Shown: positions 40,417 to 53,684, numbered from the stretch's first letter. The stretch: 64,000 nucleotides of DNA from Zea mays (GCF_902167145.1 NC_050104.1:9694001-9758000), one strand, 5' to 3'. Made by a program: numbers and translations. Notes: generated by a model from the sequence alone, not told the origin.

Positions 40417-40930
40417 ACTTTGTAATCTTGCTTTTATGCTCTAGTGATATAGTCTGATACTCTGATGTAACTGAACAACCTTTTAAGACATTGAACTAAT
40501 TATATTAGAGTTGGGCTATACTTTTTTTTCATTTCAAAGGTTTTCTCACGATGTGTGAGTTTTTACATAGAAAGGTTTTTAATGAGGCAACCATTGCACA
40601 AGCAACTCTAATATTTTATTTAAAGTATGTGAGACTGACTCTATGTGTGCTATTGGCTACTGGCTACTGCTATATGTGAAATTGTGACCTATGAACCGTG
40701 AAATTTGAGACCCGAGAATTGTGTATTTTGTGACATTTGAACTGTGATTTTTTCTTGTGAACTGATCTATCAGTCTATGTAAGAATGGATTTATATGTTG
40801 GCATGTTCGGGCTGGCGTGGTTGTGTAAGTGGGTCGTGCTTGCCGGGCCAACCTCGCACGGTTAGGCCGTACCCGTGTTGTGCTCGTGCAAGGGTTATAG
40901 CCCGTCGGTCGGACGACATATAATATCTAG

Positions 40931-41756
40931 TCATTATTAACTACGTGATCATCGTGGTACTTTCGCGACTAGACGCCTGTAGAGTGTGGAAATTATCTGC
41001 GCGCGTGTGTGCGCTTAGCTTCGTCAAAGTTTGCCTCTCCCTCACTCCATATATACTACCAATCACCATTCACCATTGGTCCCAAGTATCTCTGTCGATC
41101 GTTTCGTGGAATCAACATAGTTGGCCCAAGCCGTCAGCACATGAACATGTACGACCAAGTGAATACCTGCCAGATGCATGCATGTTAGTTCTCGAAAGAA
41201 AAAGACAGATTGACGATGAAGATGAGACGAATACCGGACGACGACCAGCTAGCAGGGGGCATTTCGGTGCAGGTTCCACTTCCAACACATGCTTCTTGGA
41301 TGTATTTGTGCAAATTGTGCTTGGTAGCAACCATGTGCCACTATTACTTGCAAATATCGACACTAGATAGCGACCCATGGCCATGAGATGAGAGTAGATC
41401 GAGCAGAACTCGTGCTTGACGGACGAGTAATGCATGACAAGGATGTGGAGCAAATAAAAGTGGGTGGAGTGCGCCAGGCAAATCCCGTGCACTTCCGGCT
41501 ATGACTTGGCGTTGCGACACATAAGCAGATGCATGCATGGCCCCATGGCCAAGCAGAACGACAGGCAGGCGCGCGCGGCGTTTGCCTCACGCAGCCGATT
41601 ATTGGAGCGATAGGTAGGCCCAAAGCAAAGGTAGCAGGAGGATATGGTTTGGGAAGGACGAAAACCATGCTTCCAAGCTACTCCCCCCGCGTGCGCAGCA
41701 GTACGTGTAAGCTAGTGCGCGCTGCAGGATAGACCGAGCTAATCAGCTAAACCTTA
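40931..41756. other. Unassigned spacer between hAT and Harbinger elements
   Basis: Mixed-composition sequence without recognisable domains. One longish frame (40945-41370) starts at a non-ATG codon and has no motifs. A TATA-like CCATATATACTACC lies near 41047-41060. No repeats or element ends were found. TTA at 41754-41756 is the target site of the next element. Confidence 0.35.
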
Positions 41757-42655
41757 GGCTGAGTCCAGTGCACAGCCTCCCTCTCGCCCCTGCCACGTCA
41801 GCTCTCGCCTCCACTCTCGCCCCTGCTGCTCCAGTGCACAGGCTGCAGCAGGCTACAGCCTCAGGCTATAGCCACGTCAGCTTTTCTATTTCAGAATTGA
41901 GTAATTCACACGGATTTATTTCAACACTCAGAAAACACACAACATAATATTTTTTTTATTGAATTAAAAATTACAAAGTACATAATAATTAAAATAAAAT
42001 GACATGATAATTAAAATAAAATTACATAACTCTAATCGGACTCCTCGATCTCATCCTCATCTTCCTCCTCTTCACGTTCCGCTTCCGGTTCCTCTTCTTC
42101 GTCGTCTAGCAGACCAAGTTCTTTTTCGACCATCTTTACGACCCTGCCATAGGTACGTCTTTCAGCCGGGTCCATATCTCTAGTTGATCGGCCCTTTAGG
42201 ATGTCCCATTGCTTCAAAAGCTTGGCCTTCACTAATCCACCCCACAAGTTCTTCATTTTGAATGCTTCACTTGTTGATTCACTGCTCGTGGCTTCCTTCC
42301 CTTTCCCCTTCGTCTTTGTCTTTCGCGCAGCCGCCTTTGCCCTATCACGCCCCACTGGTCGGGGCACTTCCTCCTCGGTGTCTTCAGTGCCTCCAGAACT
42401 ATATTCACCAGAGACTCCGAGTCAGGTTCTCTTATTCGCAGTCGAATCAGATCCACTACCCTCGAACCTCGCCATTGCTGCATCCATGACCATTGCATCG
42501 TCAGCTCCGCTCTGACGCAACCTTTCTTCTTGGAGGTAGAATCCATTGAACTTGGTCACCTCCCGGTTGTAGGTGACCCAATGATCTTTAAGTTGCTTGG
42601 CGGTTCGATGACGGATAGGGTCGGAGGTGGAGTTATATGTTGCCGCTATTTGGCC

Positions 42656-45600
42656 TGTCACACCCGGGTTTCGGGGCACCAAGACCCGGGCGCGAACATA
42701 ATCACCTGGTGTGCTGGGACCAAGTCTCACACATATGATGAATCATGGCACAGGATCGAATGTCACATCTTTACTACATAACAGGAGTTCTGTACAAAAT
42801 AAATAAATAATTACATTATAAGGAGACAACGGTCCAGCAAACCAAAGTTGACTGGGAGACGACGACCTAGACCTCTCACGAACTCGCCACAGCATCCTTC
42901 ATGCGCCTCATCCTGTGGTACCTGTTCTTGACCTGTGGGGGGGGTGTGAGACAGCAAGAGTGAGCTCACATACGTTCATCGCTCAACAAGTTGTGGGGAA
43001 TAATGTGCATGAACTCGCCAAAGGTGGGAGCTCACATGAAGTGTAAGGCTTACCAAAGAGGATGGTTAGAGCTGAGCATTGCTTTTAAAGTTGGTCAAAA
43101 TTTTATTAGCAATTACTAAGTATAAGTAAATACCAACCCAATTAAGTAGTAGAACAAAAGTAACAATCTCACTTGCGATGCAATGCATATGACAAATTGA
43201 GTTTAAGTTCCATAATTTAATCATGACCGTGAGCACGACTAGTATACCAGTTTTACACTCTGCAGAGGTTGCGCATCTTTACCCACAAGTCGTGTTACCC
43301 ATTTGCCACAGAGTTGATCAGACTCCATACACCTCTACCAAGGAAGCGAGGCAGGGTACCACTACGAGGCCTTTACAAAGTTCCACTAGCTTCAGAAAAC
43401 CCGCTACAGTTTATAGGAAGCTCCAGTGCAGGGTTCTTGCCTGACCGCCATCGCAGCAAAATCAACCAAGGACCTCCCTACACTGACCACTCCCCTACTG
43501 CCCTTGCCCCTTTCGGGTAAGGTAGTCCTCCACTAGCTTTCCTAATTAATCAGCCAAGGGCGTCCATAAACCCTTGTGGGAGCACTGTTTTCCCGGGTGG
43601 TTCTCCATGTTCCAATTAACATAATGATCTTATCATGAACAGTAAATAACAACTGATAACAAAGATATACTCATGAATAAAATGTATCTCCATACCCAAA
43701 ACCACATATAGCACTAGCAAGTACTACCCAGAAAGTTTAGTGGTAAACAAGGTATAAAGATAGACAAACTAGGGTATCCTATTGGGTCCCATCAAAATTA
43801 ACCTATGCAGATCATTATGATTAATTAGAACATGAGTGGGTAAAAAGAAGTGATCAAGGGCACAACTTGCCTGACACTTGAGATTCCAGGTACCAACTTG
43901 CTCTTCAGGTGACTCGTGACCTCACGCTAGTCGTAGCAATACAGACAAACATGTATAGGCAAAATTAACATCACACCAAGCATAAGAATAACTGAGTAAT
44001 AATAATCTACGCGCCGCTACGAGATCGTAGGAACAAGAATCGCTAGATTCGGGGTTACGGTTATGAAGTTATGGTTTTCCCGAAGATCCACGTGGTTAAG
44101 TATATAATAGACTAAGTGCAACAATTTTAACCTATATCTCACAACAAAACAAAGTTACCATATGATAATAAATATTATGGTGAGACTAACGCAACTAGAA
44201 TGGATCAAAACGGAGTTATGGTTATTGAGTTATGAATTTCTGAAATTATTTAGCACCTAGAATAGATTAATTTAATCGAGCAATTTTAATTCAAGTTTCA
44301 TGGTTAAACAAAGGTACTAGGTGATAAACAATATTAATACAAAATTATTGCAACTGGGATTACTCAATTTGGAGTTTAAAATGAATTTATTATGCACTTT
44401 ACAAGTTTCTAGATTTCTTTTTGTATTAAAACGAATTTCTATAAATATTTCTCTGTTTTTAAACATCTCTGGACTGGGCCTCTAATTCTGGAAAACGCAG
44501 GGGCTAAACTAAAAATAATCCCGAGACTCAGAGGGCTGTTGCATTGGACGGCGGGTTGATTCTTAAGTTTTCTAGGGTCTCTTCTGCGAACTGGTAAAGT
44601 GAAGGGGTATCGGCCAGCTAGAGCTGTCCGATTATAAACGAACGGTCCAGATTTGATCTCCATTATTTGAACCGGTACGAAACCTGCATCGACCGATCCG
44701 AGATCGACGCTTCCGATTTAAAAAGATCCAGAACCATCGCTGGCCATCGATCTACCGTCCGACGGTCAAGATCTAATCACACGAAGGGCTACCGAGGGCA
44801 TCTAATCAGAGTCGTTCAGCGCAAAATCGACGGCCACCATCGCTCCTCCCTATCCGATACTTGCGCACGGCGGCGCCGCTCAAGGAGCACTACGAAGGAT
44901 CGCCGGCGTACACCAAATCTCGCCTCCCCAGTGTTATCTACTACCCGATTTCTAGCGCAATGCCAAGAGCAGTGAATTGCGAAACTAGTAGTGGCGCCAT
45001 ACCGGGAGATTAGGCTCCGAGGGAGTTCGTCCTCGCTGCGCGGCGGCTCGGCCGCGGAAGCCGAAGTCCGGCGAGCGATTTCGCCCCCACCAGTCGACGT
45101 CTGCGCCCAGTGAACCGCGCCTGCCCGATCCTTGCACGATGGCGAGTCCTCACGGCCCTTCCCCGAACACCGTCCGCCCGCGGAGATGGGAAGTCAAGTG
45201 CGGCGGCCGCCAGCGTTCTCTCCTCTCTCTCGCTTCTCTCCGATCTGGTGGCCGCCACAGGCGCAATCCCCGACGCGTTCCCAACTCGCGAGGCACGGCC
45301 AGGTGTGATAGCGGCAGGGTTTTATACTACGGTGCCGAAGGGTCCTGCAATCGCGCCACCGGGAACGGATCCGCGCAGAAGGCGGTGAGCGCCGTTCGTC
45401 CCGCGCGGAATCCGGAGATGGCAGCCGAGTTTGTTGAAGGCGGAGCTGCGCTCTCGGGCCCACTGGCCGGTGAGACCAAGCACGCCAGCGTAAGTCCGCG
45501 CAGACTGCGGAGTGGCCCCGGCCCGATCGCGCTCGTCTGTTACGCGCGGGAGAAGAAACACAGTTGCAGCGCGAGACACAGACGAGTGGGTCCCAGTTGT

Positions 45601-46176
45601 CAGCCGGTGAGCACTGTGGCGCGTGATGAACGCGACGCGGCCGACCACAACGGCCCCACATGTCGGCACTAGGTTTTCTGGGTTGGGCCGCGCGGTGACA
45701 ACATGGTTGGCCGAAAATGCAGACGCAGGCCCAATTATCTCCCCCTTTCTCTCTTCTTTTTTTTATATTTTTGGTTTCCCTTTTCTTTTATTCTCTTTTC
45801 TTTCTTATTTTTGAATTCAAACTTGAATTCAAATCTCTGTTGTGAATTTGCACTTTAGATTGAATATTCAAACCAAAGATTCCAATATGAAATGGTACAT
45901 TTATTTATATACTTTTCTTTATACCTTATATACTCTCTTTCTCTTTCCTCTTTTTGTTCTCAAGTCTTTTTCTCATTATTATTTTATTTTTATTCATATT
46001 ATTATTGTTTTAAATGCACAAACAAAAATCCAATATGATGCAATGGTTTATTTGTGTCTTATTAAGGATCTATTTTTTTAAATGAGTGGTCACATGTAAT
46101 GATAACTAGAGGTACACATACATATATAAAGGAAACAATTTCTCCTTTTATTCTTCCTTACAAAGTGGGTATTACA
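42656..46176 (-). repeat. LTR (3' LTR in element orientation)
   Basis: The GC-rich section near 44660-45700 gives open frames in several phases that recur in the other LTR with changes. They have no domains and are taken as LTR leader sequence. An AT-rich, T-rich part follows at 45730-46100. Confidence 0.88.
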
Positions 46177-47485
46177 AATCCTACCCCCTTAAAAATAATC
46201 TCGTCCTCGAGATTTGTAAGAAAAGGGATATAATAGGTTTGGTCTAGAATTTTAGTTTCTCATTTGGTTTTGGGAATCAAAGTTTTGTTCAAGTTTTTTT
46301 TAACAGTTAGTAGATGATATGAATATTGTATGTCTAGATATTCATTAGGTCAGGTACGGTTATGGCAAGTAGAGGTTGTGGCAAGGGTATAATAAGGAAA
46401 GACTTCATCCTAAACTATGGATCTTGATTCCGCTGGCGATTCAACTTGATCTTTGAAGTCTTGAGTTGATGCTTATCCTTCTTTGACATGGTTGGTCTTC
46501 TTTGGCCTTTATTTCTTGGAGTTGTCATCCGAGTTAAGGACATATGGCTAGGACATATGTGAGTAGGATGGATTGTATGGTGTAGGTAGGTTAGAATCTC
46601 TTGCTAGGTTAAAATTGTGGGGTTATGCAACTATTGGATGGTTAAGGTAGTTGCATATGGCCAAGTCGATCTGTCATTCTTAATTTAGTGCAGGGTGAAC
46701 TAAGTTAAGACCCGTTCTATAGGAGTAGAGTCTAATCTATTTCATCAGTATTATCTAACATGTTTGATAAGTCACTTTAGATTAGATCAGATCTAGGTTA
46801 GATTGGTGTGACTAGTTTGACTAGATAAGATCTTATTTATTTTAGGCTAGATCATGGTTGTTACACTAGCGTGGGATAAATATGCTTATTGGGGTAAGAT
46901 GAATCCATAAGGATAAGGTAGAATCTTTTGAGGTCAGATAGATCTATTAGGATAAGATAAATCTTTTCAAGATAAGATGAGAATCTATTTTTTTAGGATA
47001 AGATGGATCTATGAGTGTAGGATAGACTTTTTCAAGATAAGATGGATTTTGCTAGGCTAGATTCTTTGATGAGGGATAACCTAGTTCATTTAGATATTTT
47101 TATAACCGTTTTTTCTATATGTATATGCAGATGTGATTGTGGACATTACTCCACAACTAATCACACTCAATCAAAGATCCAAATCAAACAAGTATCATAA
47201 GAACAAACATTCAAGCATACAAATACCTATAAAAATAGTTTTGTTTTTGTTCCTAAGAGTAGGTCTCCTATTCCTAAAGTCACTTTAGGCACAGGATTTC
47301 AAAGTGTGAAATCCACATTTGTCTTTAGAATGAAAAGGTAAGAATAATCAGAGTAAAGCGGAAATAGATGAGAAAAGATTAAGAAAAGTTTAGAAAAGAA
47401 TCAGAGTAGCAAGGGTAAGTAAAGAATGGTTGTCCAGTTCTATCTAGGTTTCGTCCTACAGTCAACATTCCTCTGATACCACTTC
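46177..47485 (-). other. Short non-coding interior of the LARD-like element
   Basis: Contains a polypurine tract on the minus strand (AAGGGGGTAGGATT, complement of 46177-46190) and the primer-binding site next to the other LTR. Between them is AT-rich sequence with repeated GATAAGATGGATCTAT-like words (46870-47050). No frame encodes gag or pol motifs. Confidence 0.8.
47471..47481 (-). other. Primer-binding site of the LARD-like element
   Basis: The minus strand reads TGGTATCAGAG four bases inside the 5' LTR (47486-51022 in this orientation), matching initiator tRNA-Met. It fixes the element on the minus strand. Confidence 0.85.
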
Positions 47486-50400
47486 TGTCACACCCGGGTT
47501 TCGGGGCACCAAGACCCGGGCGCGAACATAATCACTAGGTGTGCTGGGACCAAGTCTCACACATATGATGAATCATGGCACAGGATCGAATGTCACATCT
47601 TTACTACATAACAGGAGTTCTGTACAAAATAAATAAATAATTACATTATAAGGAGACAACGGTCCAGCAAACCAAAGTTGACTGGGAGACGACGACCTAG
47701 ACCTCTCACGAACTCGCCACAGCATCCTTCATGCGCCTCATCCTGTGGTACATGTTCTTGACCTGTGGGGGGTGTGAGACAGCAAGAGTGAGCTCACATA
47801 CGTTCATCGCTCAACAAGTTGTGGGGAATAATGTGCATGAACTCGCCAAAGGTGGGAGCTCACGTGAAGTGTAAGGCTTACCAAAGAGGATGGTTAGAGC
47901 TGAGCATTGCTTTTAAAGTTGGTCAAAATTTTATTAGCAATTACTAAGTATAAGTAAATACCAACCCAATTAAGTAGTAGAACAAAAGTAACAATCTCAC
48001 CTTTGATGCAATGCATATGACAAATTGAGTTTAAGTTCCATAATTTAATCATGTGAGTGTCCGAGCCGCTCATGACCGTGAGCACGGCTAGTATACCAGT
48101 TTTACACTCTGCAGAGGTTGCGCATCTTTACCCATAAGTCGTGTTACCCATTTGCCACAGAGTTGATCAGACTCCATACACCTCTACCAAGGAAGCGAGG
48201 CAGGGTACCACTACGAGGCCTTTACAAAGTTCCACTAGCTTCAGAAAACCCGCTACAGTTTATAGGAAGCTCTAGTGCAGGGTTCTTGCCTGACCGCCAT
48301 CGCAGCAAAATCAACCAAGGACCTCCCTACACTGACCACTCCCCTACTGCCCTTGCCCCTTTCGGGTAAGGTAGTCCTCCACTAGCTTTCCTAATTAATC
48401 AGCCAAGGGCGTCCATAAACCCTTGTGGTAGCACTGTTTTCCCGGGTGGTTCTCCATGTTCCAATTAACATAATGATCTTATCATGAACAGTAAATAACA
48501 ACTGATAACAAAGATATATTCATGAATAAAATGTATCTCCATACCCAAAACCACATATAGCACTAGCAAGTACTACCCAGAAAGTTCAGTGGTAAACAAG
48601 ATATAAAGATAGACAAACTAGGGTATCCTATTGGGTCCCATCAAAATTAACCTATGCAGATCATTATGATTAATTAGAACATGAGTGGGTAAAAAGAAGT
48701 GATCAAGGGCACAACTTGCCTGACACTTGAGATTCCAGGTACCAACTTGCTCTTCAGGTGACTCGTGACCTCACGCTAGTCGTAGCAATACAGACAAACA
48801 TGTATAGGCAAAATTAACATCACACCAAGCATAAGAATAACTGAGTAATAATAATCTACGCGTCGCTACGAGATCGTGGGAACAAGAATCGCTAGATTCG
48901 GGGTTACGGTTATGAAGTTATGGTTTTCCCGAAGATCCACGTGGTTAAGTATATAATAGACTAAGTGCAACAATTTTAACCTATATCTCACAACAAAACA
49001 AAGTTACCATATGATAATATATATTATGGTGAGACTAACGCAACTAGAATGGATCAAAACGGAGTTATGGTTATTGAGTTATGAATTTCTGAAATTATTT
49101 AGCACCTAGAATAGATTAATTTAATCGAGCAATTTTAATTCAAGTTTCATGGTTAAACAAAGGTACTAGGTGATAAACAATATTAATACAAAATTATTGC
49201 AACTGGGATTACTCAATTTGGAGTTTAAAATGAATTTACTACGCACTTTACAAGTTTCTAGATTTCTTTTTGTATTAAAACGAATTTCTATAAATATTTC
49301 TCTGTTTTTAAACATCTCTGGACTGGGCCTCTAATTCTGGAAAACGCAGGGGCTAAACTAAAAAGATTCCCGAGACTCAGAGGGCTGTTGCATTGGACGG
49401 CGGGTTGATTCTTAAGTTTTCTAGGGTCTCTTCTGCGAACTGGTAAAGTGAAGGGGTATCGGCCAGCAAGAGCTGTCCGATTATAAACGAACGGTCCAGA
49501 TTTGATCTCCATTATTTGAACCGGTACGAAACCTGCATCGACCGATCCGAGATCGACGCTTCCGATTTAAAAAGATCCAGAACCATCGCTGGCCATCGAT
49601 CTACCGTCCGACGGTCAAGATCTAATCACACGAAGGGCTACCGAGGGCATCTAATCAGAGTCGTTCAGCGCAAAATCGACGGCCACCATCGCTCCTCCCT
49701 ATCCGATACTTGCGCACGGCGGCGCCGCTCAAGGAGCACGACGGAGGCCCGGCGTACACCAAATCTCGCCTCCCCAGTGTTATCTACTACCCGATTTCTA
49801 GCGCAATGCCAAGAGCAGTGAATTGTGAAACTAGTAGTGGGCCATATCGGGAGATTAGGCTCCGAGGGAGTTCGTCCTCGCTGCGCGGCGGCTCGGCCGC
49901 GGAAGCCGAAGTCCGGCGAGCGATTTCGCCCCCACCAGTCGACGTCTGCGCCCAGTGAACCGCGCCTGCCCGATCCTTGCACGATGGCGAGTCCTCACGG
50001 CCCTTCCCCGAACACCGTCCGCCCGCGGAGATGGGAAGTCAAGTGCGGCGGCCGCCAACGTTCTCTCCTCTCTCTCGCTTCTCTCCGATCTGGTGGCCGC
50101 CACAGGCGCAATCCCCGACGCGTTCCCAACTCGCGAGGCACGGCCAGGTGTGACGGCGGCAGGGTTTTATACTACGGTGCCGAAGGGTCCTGCAATCGCG
50201 CCACCGGGAACGGATCCGCGCAGAAGGCGGTGAGCGTCGTTCGTCCCGCGCGGAATCCGGAGATGACAGCCGAGTTTGTTGAAGGCGGAGCTGCGCTCTC
50301 GGGCCCACTGGCCGGTGAGACCAAGCGCGCCAGCGTAAGTCTACGCAGACTGCGGAGTGGCCCCGGCCCGATCGCGCCCGTCTGTTACGCGCGGGAGAAG

Positions 50401-51022
50401 AAACACAGTTGCAGCGCGAGACACAGACGAGTGGGTCCCAGTTGTCAGCCGGTGATCACTGTGGCGCGTGATGAACGCGACGCGGCCGACCACAACGGCC
50501 CCACATGTCGGCACTAGGTTTTCTGGGTTGGGCCGCGCGGTGACAACAGGGTTGGCCGAAAATGCAGACGCAGGCCCAATTATCTCCCCCTTTCTCTCTT
50601 CTTTTTTTTATATTTTTGGTTTCCCTTTTCTTTTATTCTCTTTTCTTTCTTATTTTTGAATTCAAACTTGAATTCAAATCTCTGTTGTGAATTTGCACTT
50701 TAGATTGAATATTCAAACCAAAGATTCCAATATGAAATGGTACATTTATTTATATACTTTTCTTTATACCTTATATACTCTCTTTCTCTTTCCTCTTTTT
50801 TTTTCTCAAGTCTTTTTCTCATTATTATTTTATTTTTATTCATATTATTATTGTTTTAAATGCACAAACAAAAATCCAATATGATGCAATGGTTTATTTG
50901 TGTCTTATTAAGGATCTATTTTTTTAAATGAGTGGTCACATGTAATGATAACTAGAGGTACACATACATATATAAAGGAAACAATTTCTCCTTTTATTCT
51001 TCCTTACAAAGTGGGTATTACA
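47486..51022 (-). repeat. LTR (5' LTR in element orientation)
   Basis: Homologous to 42656-46176 along its length. Differences include a 20-bp insertion (GTGAGTGTCCGAGCCGCTCA near 48053) and changes near 49731-49760 in the GC-rich part. Confidence 0.9.
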
Positions 51023-52122
51023 TGGCCCCAGAAACTTGATCCGCTCTTATTGTTGCCGGAGATGGGATCATTAGAATGCATAAACCAAGCATTAACCTAC
51101 AATAAAACCTATAATATAAGTAAACTAAAAAATCAAGATTAAATAAATGAGAAACGATTCACTCACCAGCTTTTCCTCGTCTTCCTTCGTCCACTCTAGC
51201 CTCTTTGGACGCTTTTCCTTCGGCATAGGATTTTCCTCAGCTTGGTTTTCAGATCCAACAGATAAAGGTGCAACTGGAGGAGGTGCTCCATACGTAGGTG
51301 GAGCATATGGATGAGGTGCTCCATACGGAGGTGGAGCATATGGAGCATAAGGAGGTACTCCATACGGAGGTGGAGCATATGGAGGAGGGGCGTATGGAGG
51401 TATCTGGAAAGAAGCTTGACTTCCGTCCGCAGCAGGTGGGGGAGGGGCATACGGACGTACCGGGAATGAGGCTTGAATTCCGGCTTGGGAAGTTGGAGGT
51501 TGACCATATGAAGACGGTGGATATTGATACAAATGATAGGGATAAGGGTATGGTGGTGGACGCGCAACCGGAAATAGTGCACGGGGGAGTGAGGCTGAAA
51601 CATCGGAGCGACGATGTAGTGAAGAAGACTCATCTAACGGAAGGGTTGTAGGTGACCCATCGGACTGCAAGAGATCCGTGAAGGTGTTCAAATCTGGGGA
51701 CCAACCCGACATTGTGTGAAGAAAGGGGAGTTTGAAAGAGAAAAATGAGATGGAATGGTGTGTGGAATGAGCTCCACCCGGGTAGGGGTATATATAGAGG
51801 GATTGGAGATGAAATTTGTGATTTTTTGCAATTTTTTCGAATTTTTTGGACTCCAAACGGTCAAAAACGGCTAGTTGCAACGGCTAGCACACGTGGACCA
51901 ATCAGATCGCGACACATGGACCAATCAGATCGCGCCACGTCGCTCTCGCCCGCGCTCTCGCCCCGCCAGTGCCTCGCCTCAATCTCGCCCGCCTCTTGCC
52001 CGGGCGGGCGCTCCAGCGCGGGCGAGAGCGAGGCGATACCGCCCGCTCTCGCCGGTCGCGAGCGCCATCGCCCGCGCGCGGGCGGCAGTGGCCTCTTCTC
52101 GCCCGCGCTGCCACCAGCCTTA

Positions 52123-52959
52123 TAAGTTATAAGTCTATGTATATTTTAAATTTTTAGAGGAGTATTCTGTAGGGCTCCATAGGCTCAAGAGTGGTAGGGG
52201 TCCATAGATTATAAATACAGTTAAGAGGCGATAAATATAGAAATTCGTGAAGAGACGAGTCCTTCGTAAAAAGAGTTTGACTCTTTATTTTTTTTACTTA
52301 ACCACTAGATACCCCACAAATGACGCCTCAATTAATGGAGTTGTACATGCCTATTACGTACATAGCTACATCTCCTGCGCTGCACTCGAACAACAGTATG
52401 TTGTGTCAAATTTAATATATGCATGTATGCCTCATATATTTCATCTAATTGATGGATATATGTTTAATATATGTATGTATGCCTCATATATTTCATCTAA
52501 TTGATGGATATATGTTACGGTGATTACTTTATTTTTTACTTTTTTTAACTTCTGCTACTATATATAACTTTTTATTGCGCAGGCAGGACATAAGTTACGT
52601 CTGAATCCTTCCATCTTAATCCTTTGCACGCACGGAGAATTGTGAGAGCGGCCCTTCAAAACCATCCACTGCTTAGACGTGTGAGTGACCAGGTTTTTTA
52701 GGAGTATTTTTACAACGGCTCGCTAAATATACCAATTATTGTGGATGTTCAAGCGACGGCTCTATGAACATCTATTTTCTATCGATTATGGTCCACGATT
52801 TCAAGCAAAATAGGATGCCATATCATGTGATTAGAGCCACCAGTATCTTAAGCGTTCGCCCCTCAGGTAGATACAGTTTCATCATTAAATTTATGAAATT
52901 TAGAACATTTTGGCTATGATGGATATGGTATTTATGTTTGTATTTACTACTGTTGAGAG
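52123..52959. other. Unassigned spacer right of the Harbinger element
   Basis: AT-rich sequence with a tandem duplication of about 65 bp (ATATGCATGTATGCCTCATATATTTCATCTAATTGATGGATATATGTT, starting near 52419 and again near 52463). No coding sequence is supported. Confidence 0.5.
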
Positions 52960-52969
52960 TAGTAATATT

Positions 52970-53684
52970 CAGTGTTATCCTAAACGGTTTTAGACAGCCG
53001 TTTAAACGGGTCTAAACGGTAAATGAAGAAACACCGTGCAGTTAGGGCCTAGGCGATCCTCTAAACGGTTGACATGTTTAAACGGTCAATGCTCGATCTA
53101 AACAGTCAAAACGGCCTAAACGGAACATGTTTAAATGGATTTAAACGTTGTTTAGCATATTTATTGGGCCATTTTCTTGATAGGGCTAAAATGTGGCGGG
53201 CTCAGCTACATTGGCCTTTTACTATTAGGGTTTCCTCACCTTCTCTATCCGAGCTTGCCTTCTTTTCTTTGGTTCTTGACCGTTTCTATACATGAATATT
53301 CATGTATTCTTCTAACATATTTTAGTTGTTCTATAATTAGCTAAACTAGGGGTGAGTTTATTTGTCTTAAATTTGTCATTTTCTTATTTGGGTCTGTATT
53401 ATGTTATGTCAGAGTTGTTGTTTGTTTATCACAATTTTGTATCACTAAACCAAATATATTTATGGATTTATTCATTTTGTAGCTACATGGTTTAGATGGA
53501 GAGGACATCAAAAGTTTTATGTTTACTTAAAAAAAGGTTAGTTAAAAGCTATTTAATCTTGCTGAAATGTTGTTGTAGTAGAAAAGCATTTATACCGTTT
53601 AATTACGTTTAAACATGTTTAAACACGTCTGAACACTAAACAAAGCCTCGTCGTTCGTCTACCGCTTACCATTTACGTTACCAT
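52970..53684. mobile_element. Non-autonomous hAT-like element, 715 bp
   Basis: Flanked by TAGTAATATT on both sides (52960-52969, 53685-53694), consistent with an 8-bp hAT duplication. The ends are poorly conserved inverted repeats (CAGTGTTATCC; complement of right end TGGTAACGTAAATGG). Both end regions are rich in GTTTAAACGG and ACATGTTTAAAC words, a typical subterminal pattern. The middle has no transposase. Confidence 0.65.

Larger units (their letters stand above)
35690..40930 (+). mobile_element. Decayed hAT transposon (boundaries approximate)
   Basis: Defined by a hAT transposase relic (38277-40416) and by GC-rich end regions with related words (GCCCGGCATG and CGTGCTCGGC near 35660-35730; GGTCGTGCTTGCCGGGCC near 40830-40860). 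Neither terminal inverted repeats nor an 8-bp duplication could be fixed. A leader-like segment (35880-36240) resembles a first non-coding exon, and a Cassandra retrotransposon is inserted at 36351. Confidence 0.6.
42656..51022 (-). mobile_element. Non-autonomous LTR retrotransposon with 3.5-kb LTRs (LARD-like), minus strand
   Basis: LTRs 42656-46176 and 47486-51022 (3521 and 3537 bp) flank an interior of only 1309 bp. Target duplication TGGCC lies at 42651-42655 and 51023-51027. On the minus strand the LTRs run from TGTAATACCC to GGTGTGACA. By eye about 40 substitutions and a few indels separate the LTRs, including a 20-bp insertion near 48053, so it is older than the gag-only element. The long LTR, tRNA-Met primer site and missing genes suggest a gypsy (Tekay-type) derivative; the family is not proven. 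Confidence 0.9.
42032..51712 (-). pseudogene. Harbinger ORF1 (Myb/SANT-type) pseudogene split by a retrotransposon
   Basis: Exon 1 is 51712-51167 (182 codons, MSGWSPDLNTF) with many Pro/Tyr/Ala repeats and then RLEWTKEDEEKL, the start of a SANT/trihelix domain. Exon 2 starts at 51096 (GTAG acceptor) and continues WFMHSNDPI to FWGQ at 51023. The LTR element 42656-51022 is inserted there, and the frame resumes at 42650 with IAATYNSTSD and TAKQLKDHWVTYNREV. An in-frame TGA at 42422-42424 ends this part; the same frame reopens to 42032 with a Lys-rich and Glu/Asp-rich tail. Harbinger ORF1 proteins help the transposase enter the nucleus and bind DNA. The insertion and the stop together disable it. 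Confidence 0.85.
41757..52119 (-). mobile_element. PIF/Harbinger element with ORF1 only, 10.4 kb including a nested retrotransposon
   Basis: The outer ends GGCTGAG (41757) and its inverse ending CCAGCC (52119) are flanked by TTA on both sides (41754-41756, 52120-52122), the PIF/Harbinger target. The inner ends are GC-rich with CTCTCGCCC and GGGCGAGAG motifs. It carries a two-exon Myb/SANT ORF1 on the minus strand, but no DDE transposase (ORF2), so it was non-autonomous. Without the retrotransposon it is about 2.0 kb. The inverted-repeat match is short beyond the first 5-6 bases. Confidence 0.75.

Noticed and set aside
40945..41370. 141-residue open frame near 41 kb
   Set aside because: Starts at a non-ATG codon and shows no recognisable motif or splice context.
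45139..45672. 177-residue open frame in the long LTR, with a related frame at 49825-50517
   Set aside because: GC-rich LTR sequence, antisense to the element, without domains; the two copies differ by substitutions and frame-changing indels near the start.
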